Shown: piece after piece, positions 1 to 9,107 of the stretch
Position numbering within the stretch: position 1 is the stretch's first letter
Layout of the letters: each line of letters begins with the position of its first letter
Source of the DNA: Xanthomonas arboricola pv. populi
GTDB taxonomy: Bacteria; Pseudomonadota; Gammaproteobacteria; Xanthomonadales; Xanthomonadaceae
Assembly (NCBI RefSeq): GCF_002939945.1
Contig: NZ_MDEB01000001.1
Coordinates: 496,001 to 560,000, forward strand
Reading direction: 5' to 3'
Length of the DNA stretch: 64,000 nucleotides
Position numbers and translations under genes: made by a program
Notes under the pieces: generated by a model
Database searches by the model: none
Told to the model about the DNA's origin: nothing
Seen by the model: only the letters and a program-made list of their open reading frames with translations

Positions 1-159
1 CGCCACGCATTGGCATTTCGCGTGCATCGCGCACTGCCGGCGGCAGTGATCGGGCCGCCACGGCCCTACCGGCGTGAGCGCTGCCTGGGCGCATTTACGC
101 GGCGCGCGCTGGAGCTGCGTGCTGCCGACAACCGCACCAAGCTGCAGGGCCAGGCGTGA
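1..159 (+). CDS. C-terminal end of upstream gene, possibly ligase-associated exonuclease (partial)
   Basis: Reading frame 1 is open from the window edge to a TGA at 157-159 and ends in the residues TKLQGQA. The stop overlaps the GTG start of the ATP-dependent ligase (GTGA), which implies one operon. In many proteobacteria a metallo-beta-lactamase-fold exonuclease sits directly before this ligase, helicase and phosphoesterase, so that is the likely identity. The 52 visible residues carry no diagnostic motif, so the product is inferred from context only. Confidence 0.4.
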   Translation, partial: RHALAFRVHRALPAAVIGPPRPYRRERCLGAFTRRALELRAADNRTKLQGQA

Positions 160-1760
160 AGCGATTTGCCGCGTTGTACCGCACCCTGGATCGCAGCACC
201 GGCACGCTCGACAAGCGTGCGGCCTTGGTCGCTTATTTCAGCAGTGCGCCGCCGCTGGATGCGGCGTGGGCGCTGTATCTGCTGGCCGGTGGCAAGGTGG
301 CCGGCACGCGCATGCGCATCGCCAGCAGCGGCGAATTGCGCGAATGGATCACCGACACCGCCGGGATCGCCGACTGGCTGGTGGCCGACAGTTACGACCA
401 TGTCGGCGATCTGGCCGAGACCTTGGCCTTGTTGCTGGACGACCCGATCACCGACGCAGCCGATCTGCCGTTGGCCGACTGGATCGAACAACGGTTGCTG
501 CCGATCGCCAACCAGGACATCGAGGTGCGCAAGGCCTGCATCGTGCAGGCGTGGCGCAGCCTGGCCTTCGACGAGCGCCTGGTGTTCAACAAGCTGCTGA
601 CCGGCGCCTTGCGCGTGGGCGTGTCGCAGCGCCTGGTGCAGCAGGCGCTGGCGGAGATGTCCGGGATCGAGATTGCACGCATCGCACAGCGCATGCTCGG
701 CAGCTGGCGGCCACATCCGACCTACCTGGCCAACCTGCTGACTGCCGAAGAACTGCCCGGCGATCGTCAACAGCCCTACCCGTTCTTTCTCGCATCGCCA
801 CTCGAATCCGAGGTCGAAACGCTGGGCGCGGTCGATGACTGGTTGCTGGAATGGAAGTGGGACGGCATTCGTCTGCAGCTGATCCGACGCGCTGGCGAAG
901 CGGCGCTGTGGTCGCGTGGCGAAGAACGCCTGGATGGCCGCTTCCCGGAAATCGAACAGGCCGCGCTGCAGTTGCCCGATGGCACCGTCATCGACGGTGA
1001 GCTGTTGGCCTGGCAACCGGAACAGCCCTTGCCGATGCCGTTCACTGCCCTGCAGACGCGCATCCAGCGGCTCAAGCCCGGGCCAAAGACATTGGCAGCG
1101 GCGCCGGCGCGGGTAGTCGCCTACGATCTGCTCGAGCTGGATGGCGAAGACTTACGCGAGCGCCCCTTGCAGGAGCGCCGCGCGTTGCTGGAAGGGGTGC
1201 TGGGCACGCTCGCCGACCCGCGTATCATCGCCTCGCCGCTGGTGCAGGTCGGCGACTGGCAGGCGGCCGCGCAGGTGCGCCTGGATGCCCGCGAGCGCGG
1301 TGTGGAAGGGCTGATGCTCAAGCGCGCCAGCTCGATCTACCAGTCCGGCCGCCGACGCGGCGACTGGTGGAAATGGAAGATCGACCCGCTCACCATCGAT
1401 GCGGTGCTGCTGTACGCGCAAGCCGGCCACGGCCGCCGCAGCACGCTGTATACCGACTACACCTTCGGGCTATGGCACGAGGGTCAGCTGGTGCCGATCG
1501 CCAAGGCCTACTCGGGGCTGGACGACAAGGAGATCCTGCAGCTGGATCGCTGGATCCGCGCCAACACCACCGAGCGCTTCGGCCCGGTGCGTGCAGTCAC
1601 CGCGCATCATGTCTTCGAGCTGGGGTTCGAAGCGGTCAACCGCAGCGCGCGGCACAAGTCCGGCATTGCGGTGCGTTTCCCGCGCATCCTGCGCTGGCGG
1701 CAGGACAAGCCGATGAGCGAGGCCGATCACCTGAGCAGCCTGCAGGCGCTGGCACGGTGA
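156..1760 (+). CDS. ATP-dependent DNA ligase (LigD-like/ligase-associated repair type)
   Basis: This gene encodes a 534-residue ATP-dependent DNA ligase that would seal nicks through an enzyme-adenylate intermediate. The adenylation motif KWDGIR is at about residue 234 (Lys234 being the AMP-accepting lysine). It is followed by DGELLAW, EGLMLKR and WWKWKID, which are nucleotidyltransferase motifs III, IV and V. An N-terminal alpha-helical DNA-binding domain (about 1-200) and a C-terminal OB fold complete the usual layout. The GTG start overlaps the preceding stop and the gene's own TGA overlaps the helicase start, so translation is probably coupled. This clade of ligases is encoded with a helicase, exonuclease and PdeM phosphoesterase and is thought to act in DNA-damage repair beside the essential NAD-dependent LigA. 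Confidence 0.93.
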   Translation: MKRFAALYRTLDRSTGTLDKRAALVAYFSSAPPLDAAWALYLLAGGKVAGTRMRIASSGELREWITDTAGIADWLVADSYDHVGDLAETLALLLDDPITDAADLPLADWIEQRLLPIANQDIEVRKACIVQAWRSLAFDERLVFNKLLTGALRVGVSQRLVQQALAEMSGIEIARIAQRMLGSWRPHPTYLANLLTAEELPGDRQQPYPFFLASPLESEVETLGAVDDWLLEWKWDGIRLQLIRRAGEAALWSRGEERLDGRFPEIEQAALQLPDGTVIDGELLAWQPEQPLPMPFTALQTRIQRLKPGPKTLAAAPARVVAYDLLELDGEDLRERPLQERRALLEGVLGTLADPRIIASPLVQVGDWQAAAQVRLDARERGVEGLMLKRASSIYQSGRRRGDWWKWKIDPLTIDAVLLYAQAGHGRRSTLYTDYTFGLWHEGQLVPIAKAYSGLDDKEILQLDRWIRANTTERFGPVRAVTAHHVFELGFEAVNRSARHKSGIAVRFPRILRWRQDKPMSEADHLSSLQALAR

Positions 1761-4249
1761 GCGCTGCGGCGCAGACACGCGGCACGCCCTTGCAACAATG
1801 GCGTGCCTGGTTCGCGCAGCGCGGCTGGGCGCCGTTGCCGTTTCAACGCGATGTGTGGAAGCGCTATCTCGCTGGCGAATCCGGCTTGCTGCACACGCCC
1901 ACCGGCAGCGGCAAGACGCTGGCGGCCTTCGGTGGGCCGCTGCTGGAGGCCTTGTCCACCCGTGGACGCAAGCCGGCGATCAAGCCCGCCACGGCCGCAC
2001 GGCGCCAACAGCAACGCACGCTGCAGGTGCTGTGGATCACGCCGCTGCGCGCGCTCGCCGCCGATACCGCACGCGCGCTGCGCGAGCCGGTGGAGGCCTT
2101 GGGGCTGGATTGGCAGGTGGGCCTGCGTACCGGCGACGCCAGCGCGCGCGACAAACGGCTGGCGCGCAGCGGCAAACTCGATGTGCTGGTCACCACGCCC
2201 GAATCGCTGGCCTTGCTGTTGTCCTACCCCGACACCGCGCCGCAGTTGTCGGCGCTGCGCTGCGTGATCGTCGACGAATGGCATGAGCTGCTCGGCAACA
2301 AGCGCGGCGTGCTGCTACAGCTGTGCCTGGCGCGCCTGCGCGGTTGGGCGCCGGAACTGCGCATCTGGGGCCTGTCGGCAACGCTGGGCAATCTGGCCCA
2401 GGCGCGCGACGTGCTGTTGCCGCATCGCCCGGATGCAGCGCTGGTGTCGGGCGTCAAACCCCGCGCGATGACCCTGGAGACGTTGCTGCCCGACAGCGGC
2501 GAGCGCTTTCCGTGGGCCGGGCATCTGGGTCTGGCGCAGCTGGCGCGCGTACTGCAGAAGATCATGCAGCAGCGCACCAGCCTGGTGTTCACCAATACGC
2601 GCGCACAGGCCGAGTTATGGCACCAGGCCTTGAGTGCGGTGTGGCCGGACGATCTGGCCACGCTCGCGTTGCATCACGGCTCGCTGGACCCGTCCTTGCG
2701 TGCGGCGGCCGAACACGGCTTGCGCGACGGCAGCCTGCGTTGCGTGGTCGCCACCTCCAGCCTGGACCTGGGCGTGGATTTCCCCGCCGTCGATCAGGTG
2801 CTGCAGGTCGGCAGCCCCAAGGGCATTGCGCGCCTGCTGCAACGTGCCGGCCGCGCGCGCCACCGTCCGGGCGAGTCCGGACATGTGGTGTGCGTCCCCT
2901 CGCATGCGCTGGAACTGGTGGAATACGCCGCGGCGCGGCGCGCCATCGTGCATGGTCAGATCGAGGCGCGACCACCGCCGCGCTTGTCGCTGGATGTGTT
3001 GGCGCAACACTGCGTCACCCTGGCATTGGGTGGCGGCTTTCAGGCCGATGCGTTGTTCGAGCAGGTGCGCGGTACCGATGCGTTTGCGGCGCTGGATCAC
3101 GCCACCTGGCAGGCGGTGCTGGACTTCATCGTGCAAGGCGGCAGCGCGCTGGCGCATTACCCCGATTTCCATAAGGTCGTGCGCGACGAAGAGGGCGTGT
3201 ATCGCGTCGTCGATCGGCGCGTCGCGCTGCGGCATCGCCTGTCCATCGGCACGATCACCAGCGACGGCAGCGTGCGCGTGCAGTTCCTGCGCGGCGGGCG
3301 TCTGGGCGCGGTGGAAGAACAGTTCGTCGGCCGTTTGCGCCGTGGCGATCGGTTTCAATTTGCCGGCCGTTTGCTGGAGCTGGTGCGGCTGGAAGACATG
3401 ACCGCCTATGTGCGCGTGGCCAAGGGCGGTAGCGGCGTGGTGCCCAAGTGGATGGGCGGGCGAATGCCGTTGTCGTCGGCCCTGGGGCGTGAGGTCGAAG
3501 CGGTGTTTGCCGATCCCGGCGATGCACCGGAAATGCAGGCGCTGGCACCATTGCTGCGCCTGCAATCGTCCCTGTCCGCGTTGCCCGGCCCTGACCATTT
3601 AGTGGTGGAAAGCATCAAGGCGCGCGATGGCCGGCACGTGTTCGTGTATCCGTTCGCCGGCCGCCAGGTCAACGAAGGGCTGGCCGCGTTGCTGGCTGCG
3701 CGCTGGGGCCGGCGTCAGCGCAATACCTTCAGTTTTGCCGCCAACGATTACGGCTTTGTGCTGTCGCCGGCGCAGGACGTGGAACTCGACGCGGGCGTCC
3801 TGCAGGCGCTGCTGTCGCCGGAGGGCTTGTTCGCCGATCTGCGCGACAGCCTCAACCTGGGCGAGCTGGCGCGCCGCCAGTTCCGCGAGATCGCGCGCGT
3901 TGCCGGGCTGCTGTCGCCATCGCTGCCCGGCCGTACACCCCGCAGCCTGCGCCAGCTGCAGGCCTCCAGCGGATTGCTGTACGACGTGTTGCAGCGTTTC
4001 GATCCCGATCATCTGCTGCTTGCCCAGGCCGAGCGCGAAGTGTTCGAAGGCCAGCTCGAACTGGCGCGGCTTGCGCACGCACTGGAAGATTGCGCGCGGC
4101 GAGAACTACGCCTGTGCAAACCGCGCAGCCTCACCCCGTTGTCGTTTCCGTTATGGGCCGAACGCGTGCGCGGCCAGCTGAGTACCGAAGACTGGAAGGC
4201 CCGCGTGTTGCGCGCTGCCGAACAACTGGAGCGTAAACATGGGCGATAG
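1757..4249 (+). CDS. Ligase-associated DEXH-box helicase (Lhr family)
   Basis: This is an 830-residue superfamily 2 helicase of the ligase-associated Lhr type. The start is taken as the GTG at 1757, which overlaps the ligase stop as GTGA; the frame stays open further upstream, but that part lies inside the ligase gene. Visible motifs in order are Walker A TPTGSGKT, the DEXH box as VIVDEWHELL, motif III GLSATLGN, the second RecA domain with HHGSLD, and motif VI LLQRAGRARHRPG. The C-terminal half (about residues 450-830) is the long region typical of Lhr-core proteins. The 3' end overlaps the phosphoesterase start by 11 bases. It probably translocates on DNA to supply substrate to the neighbouring exonuclease and ligase. 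Confidence 0.93.
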   Translation: MSAAAQTRGTPLQQWRAWFAQRGWAPLPFQRDVWKRYLAGESGLLHTPTGSGKTLAAFGGPLLEALSTRGRKPAIKPATAARRQQQRTLQVLWITPLRALAADTARALREPVEALGLDWQVGLRTGDASARDKRLARSGKLDVLVTTPESLALLLSYPDTAPQLSALRCVIVDEWHELLGNKRGVLLQLCLARLRGWAPELRIWGLSATLGNLAQARDVLLPHRPDAALVSGVKPRAMTLETLLPDSGERFPWAGHLGLAQLARVLQKIMQQRTSLVFTNTRAQAELWHQALSAVWPDDLATLALHHGSLDPSLRAAAEHGLRDGSLRCVVATSSLDLGVDFPAVDQVLQVGSPKGIARLLQRAGRARHRPGESGHVVCVPSHALELVEYAAARRAIVHGQIEARPPPRLSLDVLAQHCVTLALGGGFQADALFEQVRGTDAFAALDHATWQAVLDFIVQGGSALAHYPDFHKVVRDEEGVYRVVDRRVALRHRLSIGTITSDGSVRVQFLRGGRLGAVEEQFVGRLRRGDRFQFAGRLLELVRLEDMTAYVRVAKGGSGVVPKWMGGRMPLSSALGREVEAVFADPGDAPEMQALAPLLRLQSSLSALPGPDHLVVESIKARDGRHVFVYPFAGRQVNEGLAALLAARWGRRQRNTFSFAANDYGFVLSPAQDVELDAGVLQALLSPEGLFADLRDSLNLGELARRQFREIARVAGLLSPSLPGRTPRSLRQLQASSGLLYDVLQRFDPDHLLLAQAEREVFEGQLELARLAHALEDCARRELRLCKPRSLTPLSFPLWAERVRGQLSTEDWKARVLRAAEQLERKHGR

Positions 4250-4883
4250 CGTGCAGCTGCAGCTGGCCGGCGAAACGGTGGAACTGCTCGGCGAACGCGC
4301 ACTGTATCGGCCGGCACAGCGCGCCTTGTTGATCGCCGACCTGCATCTGGGCAAGGCCGATGTGTTCCGTCGCGCCGGCATCGGGATGCCGGCCGGCGGC
4401 ACCGCGCACGATCTGGAGCGGTTGGATGCGCTGCTGGAACAGCACGAGGTGGACGCGTTGTGGATACTCGGCGACCTGCTGCACGGACCGGCACCGCGCG
4501 CGGCCTGGCATCGCCGCTGGAGCGCATGGCGCGAGCGCCATTGCGCGTTGCGCGTGATCGCCATCCGCGGCAATCACGACCGCGCCTTGGCGGGCGCCGA
4601 TCTGCATATCGAGCCGGCCGGCGAACAGGTGGAAGATGGCCCCTTCGTGCTGCGCCACGATCCGCTGCCGCATCCGACCGGGCACGTGCTGTGCGGGCAT
4701 CTGCATCCGCTGGCCGCGCTACCGGGCATGTCGCGTCGCTGGCCGGCGTTCTGGTTGCGCGAGCGCGTCACCATCCTGCCGGCGTTCTCGCATTTCACCG
4801 CGGGCGTCGTGCCAACGCTGGTCGAAGGCGAACGCCTGGTCGCCTGCGTGGAAGGCGATGCGCTGGCATTACCGGGGCGTTAG
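4239..4883 (+). CDS. pdeM: Ligase-associated DNA-repair phosphoesterase/endonuclease PdeM
   Basis: This gene encodes a 214-residue calcineurin-like metallophosphoesterase. The metal-binding signatures are all present: ADLHLGKAD, GDLLHG, RGNHD and GHLHP, supplying the Asp, His and Asn ligands of a two-metal centre. The ATG lies inside the end of the helicase gene (11-base overlap), so it is the last gene of the exonuclease-ligase-helicase-pdeM operon. The family is annotated as ligase-associated DNA damage response endonuclease. It ends 32 bases from the convergent monooxygenase gene, and a GC-rich imperfect hairpin occupies that gap. Confidence 0.9.
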   Translation: MGDSVQLQLAGETVELLGERALYRPAQRALLIADLHLGKADVFRRAGIGMPAGGTAHDLERLDALLEQHEVDALWILGDLLHGPAPRAAWHRRWSAWRERHCALRVIAIRGNHDRALAGADLHIEPAGEQVEDGPFVLRHDPLPHPTGHVLCGHLHPLAALPGMSRRWPAFWLRERVTILPAFSHFTAGVVPTLVEGERLVACVEGDALALPGR

Positions 4884-4915
4884 CGGGCGCGGCCGTGCGT
4901 GGGCCGCGACGGCCT

Positions 4916-6181
4916 CTATGCGGCTGCTTCGGCCTTGTCGACGGCCACACGCGGCACCGGTTGCGACAAGGCCTCCACGAACTCCGGCGCCAATGCCAGT
5001 TTGCCGAACCAGCCGTGCTGGGTGCCGCTGAGCACGCGCAACATGTGTCCGCGCCCGCCGGGCACGCGCCCCATCGGGTGCAGCAGCAGGTCGCGCCCGT
5101 GCGCCCACAGATCGCGTTCGGACTGGAACAACGGCGTCAGCCAACGGCTCCAGCGGTGGTAGATCGCCACATGCGCCTGGCGCTCGCGCTGGTAGCGCTG
5201 CAAGGCCGCATCCAGATCGGCACCGGCCCGCAAGGCATCGCGCAGCGCCAACGCGTCCAGCAGCGCCATGTTGACGCCCTGCCCCAGCTGCGGACTCATC
5301 GCATGCGCAGCATCGCCGGCCAGCACGAAACGGCCGCGATGCCAGCGCGTGACCACTGCGTCGCGATAACTGGCACGCGCCAGTGCGCCCTGCACTTGCA
5401 CGCTGTCCAGACGCGCATGCGCCTGCGGCCACATCTGCGCGATCTCCTCGCGCCATGCGGCAATGCCGCGCTGTTCCCACGCGGAAAAATCGCTGCACGG
5501 CAGGCTCCAGAAAAAACTCAGCCGCGGAGTGTCGTCGCCCGGGCGCGTGCCCACCGGCAGCAGGCCGATCATCTTGCGCGCGCCGATGTAGCGCTGGCGC
5601 AACTCGTCGACAAACGGCCAGTCCTCGCGCGGCAGCAGACACCACAATGCCCCCCACGGATACACCCGATCCAGCCGCGTGCCCTGGGCCTGCGCGCGCA
5701 AGGTCGATGCGGAACCATCGGCGGCGATGATCAGATCGTAGCGGCCATGCCATTGCCCGCGTTGGTCCTGCACGCGCACGCCGTCGTGATCGATGGCGGT
5801 GATCTGGGTATCCACATGCAGTTGCGCGTGCTCCGGCCAGGCCTCGCGCAACAGCGTGAACAAGGCGCCGCGCTGCATCCCCAGGCCCATCAGCCGCGCA
5901 TCCAGGTCGCGATACTGCATGTCCATCACCGCGCGTCCGCACGGTGTTTCGCCATACAGCCGTCGTACCGGCGCGCCATGCGCGAGCGCCTGCGGCAGCA
6001 GGCCCATCTTCCACAGCACCTGCAAGCCGCTGGGCTGCAGCAGGAACCCTGCGCCCACTGGCCCGGGCGCGGCAGCGCGTTCGAACACGTCCAGTCGATG
6101 CCCGTCGGCGCCCAGCAGCACGGCCAGTGCCTGCCCCGCCGTGCCATAGCCCACTACCGCAATGCGCAATGCTCGCTGCAT
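4916..6181 (-). CDS. FAD-dependent monooxygenase (PHBH/UbiH-like)
   Basis: This 421-residue flavoprotein has an N-terminal Rossmann motif (VVGYGTAGQALAVLLGADG) and the second FAD-binding signature LAGDAAHAMSPQLGQG near residue 290, the hallmark of p-hydroxybenzoate-hydroxylase-fold aromatic monooxygenases. It should use FAD, NAD(P)H and O2 to hydroxylate an aromatic or polyketide-like substrate, but nothing visible specifies which one. The start is an ATG preceded by an AAGGA-type ribosome site. It stands alone, convergent with pdeM and downstream of the cold-shock gene, from which a strong terminator separates it. Confidence 0.85.
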   Translation of the reverse strand: MQRALRIAVVGYGTAGQALAVLLGADGHRLDVFERAAAPGPVGAGFLLQPSGLQVLWKMGLLPQALAHGAPVRRLYGETPCGRAVMDMQYRDLDARLMGLGMQRGALFTLLREAWPEHAQLHVDTQITAIDHDGVRVQDQRGQWHGRYDLIIAADGSASTLRAQAQGTRLDRVYPWGALWCLLPREDWPFVDELRQRYIGARKMIGLLPVGTRPGDDTPRLSFFWSLPCSDFSAWEQRGIAAWREEIAQMWPQAHARLDSVQVQGALARASYRDAVVTRWHRGRFVLAGDAAHAMSPQLGQGVNMALLDALALRDALRAGADLDAALQRYQRERQAHVAIYHRWSRWLTPLFQSERDLWAHGRDLLLHPMGRVPGGRGHMLRVLSGTQHGWFGKLALAPEFVEALSQPVPRVAVDKAEAAA

Positions 6182-6226
6182 GTCCTTCGCTCTTTAGGAC
6201 GGCACCGACCCCGCATGGACCGATGC

Positions 6227-6254
6227 AAAAAAAACCCCGCCGTGGCGGGGTTCT
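6227..6254 (-). terminator. Rho-independent terminator after the cold-shock gene
   Basis: On the minus strand a CCCCGCC/GGCGGGG stem (6235-6250) with a 2-base loop is followed by a run of eight T residues (plus-strand A run 6227-6234). It lies 23 bases after the cold-shock stop codon and before the monooxygenase start. Confidence 0.85.
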
Positions 6255-6276
6255 TCAACCGCACAATCGAGTCACA

Positions 6277-6483
6277 TCACTCGACCGGCGTGATGTTCGA
6301 AGCCTGGGCACCCTTTGGGCCCTGGGTCACGTCATAACTGACGCGCTGGCCTTCCTGCAGGCTGCGGAAGCCCTTGGAGTTGATCGCGGAGAAGTGCGCG
6401 AAGACATCGGCGCTGCCGTCCTCCGGTGAGATGAAGCCAAATCCCTTGGCGTCGTTGAACCACTTGACGGTACCGTTCGGCAT
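6277..6483 (-). CDS. Cold-shock domain protein (CspA family)
   Basis: This is a 68-residue single cold-shock domain. RNP1 is seen as KGFGFIS and RNP2 as DVFAHFS, following the canonical [11 protein letters not shown] start. These proteins bind single-stranded RNA and DNA and melt RNA secondary structure during cold or growth transitions. The frame extends seven codons upstream only with a TTG, so the ATG at 6483 with an AAAGG ribosome site is preferred. The strong terminator downstream makes it monocistronic. The AT-richer stretch 6484-6570 is probably its promoter and 5' leader. Confidence 0.95.
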   Translation of the reverse strand: MPNGTVKWFNDAKGFGFISPEDGSADVFAHFSAINSKGFRSLQEGQRVSYDVTQGPKGAQASNITPVE

Positions 6484-6570
6484 GGTGATGCGAGACCTTT
6501 GCAATAATTAATGGGTGGTGTACGGCGATGCGTACGCGCCGAGTATGCAAAGCTTATGCCCCGATGACAA

Positions 6571-7323
6571 TCACCCGCGTGCAAGTTCGCCGATCAGCTC
6601 CGGCAATCCGGACGAGGCGGCATCCACGTTGGCCAACACCTCCGCCATGGTGATTTCCTGCGCGTCGCCGCAACCGGCCGCCCAGTTGGCCACGATCGCC
6701 AAACACGCGTATTCCAGGCCTTTTTCGCGTGCAAGACCGGCTTCGGGCATGCCGGTCATGCCGACCAGATCGCAGCCGTCGCGACGCATGCGGGCGATCT
6801 CTGCAATCGTTTCCAGCCGCGGTCCCTGGGTGGCGCCGTAGCATCCGCCGGCAACCATCGTGACGCCGGTCACCTTGGCGGCGGCGATGACCTTGCTGCG
6901 AAACATCGGCGAATACGGATGGCCGAAATCCACGTGCTGCACCTCGCTGCCCGGCTCTTCGCAGAAGGTGGACACGCGGCCCCAGGTGTAGTCGATCAGC
7001 TGATCCGGGCACGCCAGCACACGCGGACCGAACTGCTCGGTGATGCCGCCGACGGTGTTGAGCGCCAGCACGCGCGAGGCACCGATTTGCTGCAGCGCAG
7101 CGATGTTTGCACGGTAATTCACCTTGTGCGGCGGCAGCGAATGGCCTTCGCCATGGCGCGCCAGGAATGCCACGCGGTGGCCCAGCAACATGCCCACGCG
7201 GATCGGGCCGGAAGGCGCGCCATACGGCGTTTCGATAGCGTACGTCTGCACCTCGTCCAGCTGGGCGAGCTTGTAGACGCCAGTGCCGCCGATGACGGCC
7301 AATGCGATGGAAGTGGGGGACAC
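6571..7323 (-). CDS. S-methyl-5'-thioinosine phosphorylase (MTAP/PNP family)
   Basis: This gene encodes a purine-nucleoside phosphorylase of the MTAP family, 250 residues. Visible motifs are the N-terminal IGGTGVY phosphate loop, ARHGEGHSLPPHKVNYRAN, GGCYGATQGPRLET and GMTGMPEAGLARE. The Pseudomonas homologue acts on methylthioinosine rather than methylthioadenosine, giving hypoxanthine and methylthioribose-1-phosphate. The hypoxanthine phosphoribosyltransferase gene immediately upstream would reuse the released hypoxanthine, which supports that substrate. The frame opens with a TTG at 7329, but the GTG at 7323 has an AGAGG ribosome site (7330-7334) at good spacing and is chosen here. Whether the enzyme prefers thioinosine over thioadenosine is inference. 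Confidence 0.85.
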   Translation of the reverse strand: MSPTSIALAVIGGTGVYKLAQLDEVQTYAIETPYGAPSGPIRVGMLLGHRVAFLARHGEGHSLPPHKVNYRANIAALQQIGASRVLALNTVGGITEQFGPRVLACPDQLIDYTWGRVSTFCEEPGSEVQHVDFGHPYSPMFRSKVIAAAKVTGVTMVAGGCYGATQGPRLETIAEIARMRRDGCDLVGMTGMPEAGLAREKGLEYACLAIVANWAAGCGDAQEITMAEVLANVDAASSGLPELIGELARG

Positions 7324-7408
7324 AAGCAACCTCTGCTACAAAAGACATGACGGTGCGCGCAGGCCTGCGCGCCGGGCTGCCCGCAGCAACGCGGGCAAAC
7401 TGCGGCAG

Positions 7409-7963
7409 TTACTGCTTCATCGCGTAGATGGCGGGAATGCCGCGCAGCTGCTCGTTGACGTCCATGCCGAAACCGAACACGTAACGGTCGGCCACTTCCA
7501 CGCCGACATAATCGGCGGCAACGCCGGGCACGCAACGGTCGTGACGCTTGACGGTCAGCACCGCCACGCGCACGTCGGTGGCGCCCTGCTCCAGGCACCA
7601 CTGGCGCACGCCCTGCAGCGTGTAGCCCTCGTCGAGGATGTCGTCGACCAGGATCACCCGGCGGCCGAACAGCGCAGTGGCCGGACGGTGCTTCCACACC
7701 AGCTCGCCGCCGGTGGTTTCGCCGCGATACCGGGTGGCGTGCAGGTAATCGAACTGCAGGTCCTGGCCGCGTGCACCCAGCTCCAGCGCCAGCTGGCCGG
7801 AGAACGGCAGCGCGCCGTGCATGATGGTGAGATACACCGGCACTTCGCCGGCATAGTCGCGCGCGATCGCGTCGGCGATGCTGGCAACGGCCGCATCGAT
7901 GGCGGGGCGGTCGACCAGCAGGTCGGCTTGGGCCAGGGCCTGGGAAATGGTGAGCGTGGACAT
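7409..7963 (-). CDS. hpt: Hypoxanthine phosphoribosyltransferase
   Basis: This 184-residue type I phosphoribosyltransferase converts hypoxanthine (and possibly guanine) plus PRPP to the nucleotide. The PRPP-binding loop VILVDDILDEGYTLQ is intact (about residues 100-115) and MHGALPFSGQLA forms the pyrophosphate loop. Its ATG overlaps the nagZ stop as ATGA, so it is translated with nagZ, and the MTI phosphorylase gene follows 85 bases downstream on the same strand. The order suggests a salvage chain in which hypoxanthine released by the phosphorylase is recaptured as IMP. Confidence 0.93.
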   Translation of the reverse strand: MSTLTISQALAQADLLVDRPAIDAAVASIADAIARDYAGEVPVYLTIMHGALPFSGQLALELGARGQDLQFDYLHATRYRGETTGGELVWKHRPATALFGRRVILVDDILDEGYTLQGVRQWCLEQGATDVRVAVLTVKRHDRCVPGVAADYVGVEVADRYVFGFGMDVNEQLRGIPAIYAMKQ

Positions 7964-8967
7964 CAGGCAGTTGTTCCGAAAGAGGCGGAAAGGGGAGTGG
8001 TGAATGCGGCGTCGGAGCCGGCGAGCAGGCCATCCCAGCCCAGCGCGCCGCGGCCGATCAGGCCGATCAATGCTGCGGTATTGAGGCTGCGGCCTTGTAC
8101 GGCCTGCAGGGATTCATCGACCAGCTCCGGGTGGCAGACCAGTACCACGTCGCAGCCGGCGTCCAGATGCGCATGCACCCGGCCCGCCACGCCGCCAGCG
8201 CTGAACGAGGCGGCCATGCCGATGTCGTCGGAGAACACCACGCCGCGAAAGCCCAGTTGCCCGCGCAGGATCTGCTCGATCCAGCGCTGCGAATAGCCGG
8301 CCGGTTCCGGGGCGACCTGCGGGTAGACCACGTGCGCCATCATCACCGCGTCGGCACCGGCTGCGATACCGGCCACGAACGGCAGCAGATCTTCGGCCAG
8401 CAGGACGTCCAGCGGCCGCGGGTCGCTGGCATGGTCGACGTGGGTATCTTCCAGCACGGTGCCGTGGCCGGGGAAATGCTTGAGCGTGGCGGCCATGCCA
8501 GCGCCGTGCAGCGCCTGCACATAGGCGCGGGTGAAGCTGGCCACGATCTGCGGATCGTCGCTGAAGGCACGATCGCCGATGGCGCGGTTGCCACGGCCCA
8601 GATCCACCACCGGCGCGAAGCTCAGGTCCACACCGCTGGCACGCACTTCGCTGGCCATCAGCTGCGCATGCGCGCGCGCCGCGGAGAGCGCGGCCTCGGG
8701 GTCCTGCGCATACTGCGCGCCGAAGCTCTGCAGCGGCGCCAGGGCGCTGTAACCGTCGCGGAACCGCTGTACGCGCCCGCCTTCCTGGTCCACGCAGATC
8801 AGCACCGGGCGCGGTGCGGCCGCGCGGATGGACGCAGACAGCGCGGCCACCTGCGTGCGCGAGGCGAAGTTGCGCGTGAACAGCACCACGCCGGCGACCG
8901 CGTCGTGCTGCAGCCAGTCGCGCTCCTGTGCGCTGAGTTCGGTACCGGCGACGCCGATCAGAAGCAT
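7963..8967 (-). CDS. nagZ: Beta-N-acetylhexosaminidase NagZ (GH3)
   Basis: This gene encodes a 334-residue cytoplasmic glycoside hydrolase family 3 enzyme that removes N-acetylglucosamine from anhydro-muropeptides in peptidoglycan recycling. The signature KHFPGHGTVLEDTHVDH (His/Asp acid-base dyad loop) is present, along with DQEGGRVQRF and FSDDIGMAA, the last holding the nucleophile Asp. The start is the ATG at 8967, giving the canonical MLLIGVAGTEL; the frame continues far upstream through the next gene but without homology. No signal peptide is seen, as expected. Its stop overlaps hpt by 4 bases. Confidence 0.94.
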   Translation of the reverse strand: MLLIGVAGTELSAQERDWLQHDAVAGVVLFTRNFASRTQVAALSASIRAAAPRPVLICVDQEGGRVQRFRDGYSALAPLQSFGAQYAQDPEAALSAARAHAQLMASEVRASGVDLSFAPVVDLGRGNRAIGDRAFSDDPQIVASFTRAYVQALHGAGMAATLKHFPGHGTVLEDTHVDHASDPRPLDVLLAEDLLPFVAGIAAGADAVMMAHVVYPQVAPEPAGYSQRWIEQILRGQLGFRGVVFSDDIGMAASFSAGGVAGRVHAHLDAGCDVVLVCHPELVDESLQAVQGRSLNTAALIGLIGRGALGWDGLLAGSDAAFTTPLSASFGTTA

Positions 8968-9107
8968 ATTGGGGGGACTCCCGGGCCAGGCGCCACGTTG
9001 GCGCAGCGCGGCATTGTCGCAGATGCGCGTTGCAGCGTCAGATCGCGCATTCAGGCAAGTCCGTGTTTCCGGCCGTCTCGGCCCGGCCGCTGCCTTCCGG
9101 CTGCCCC

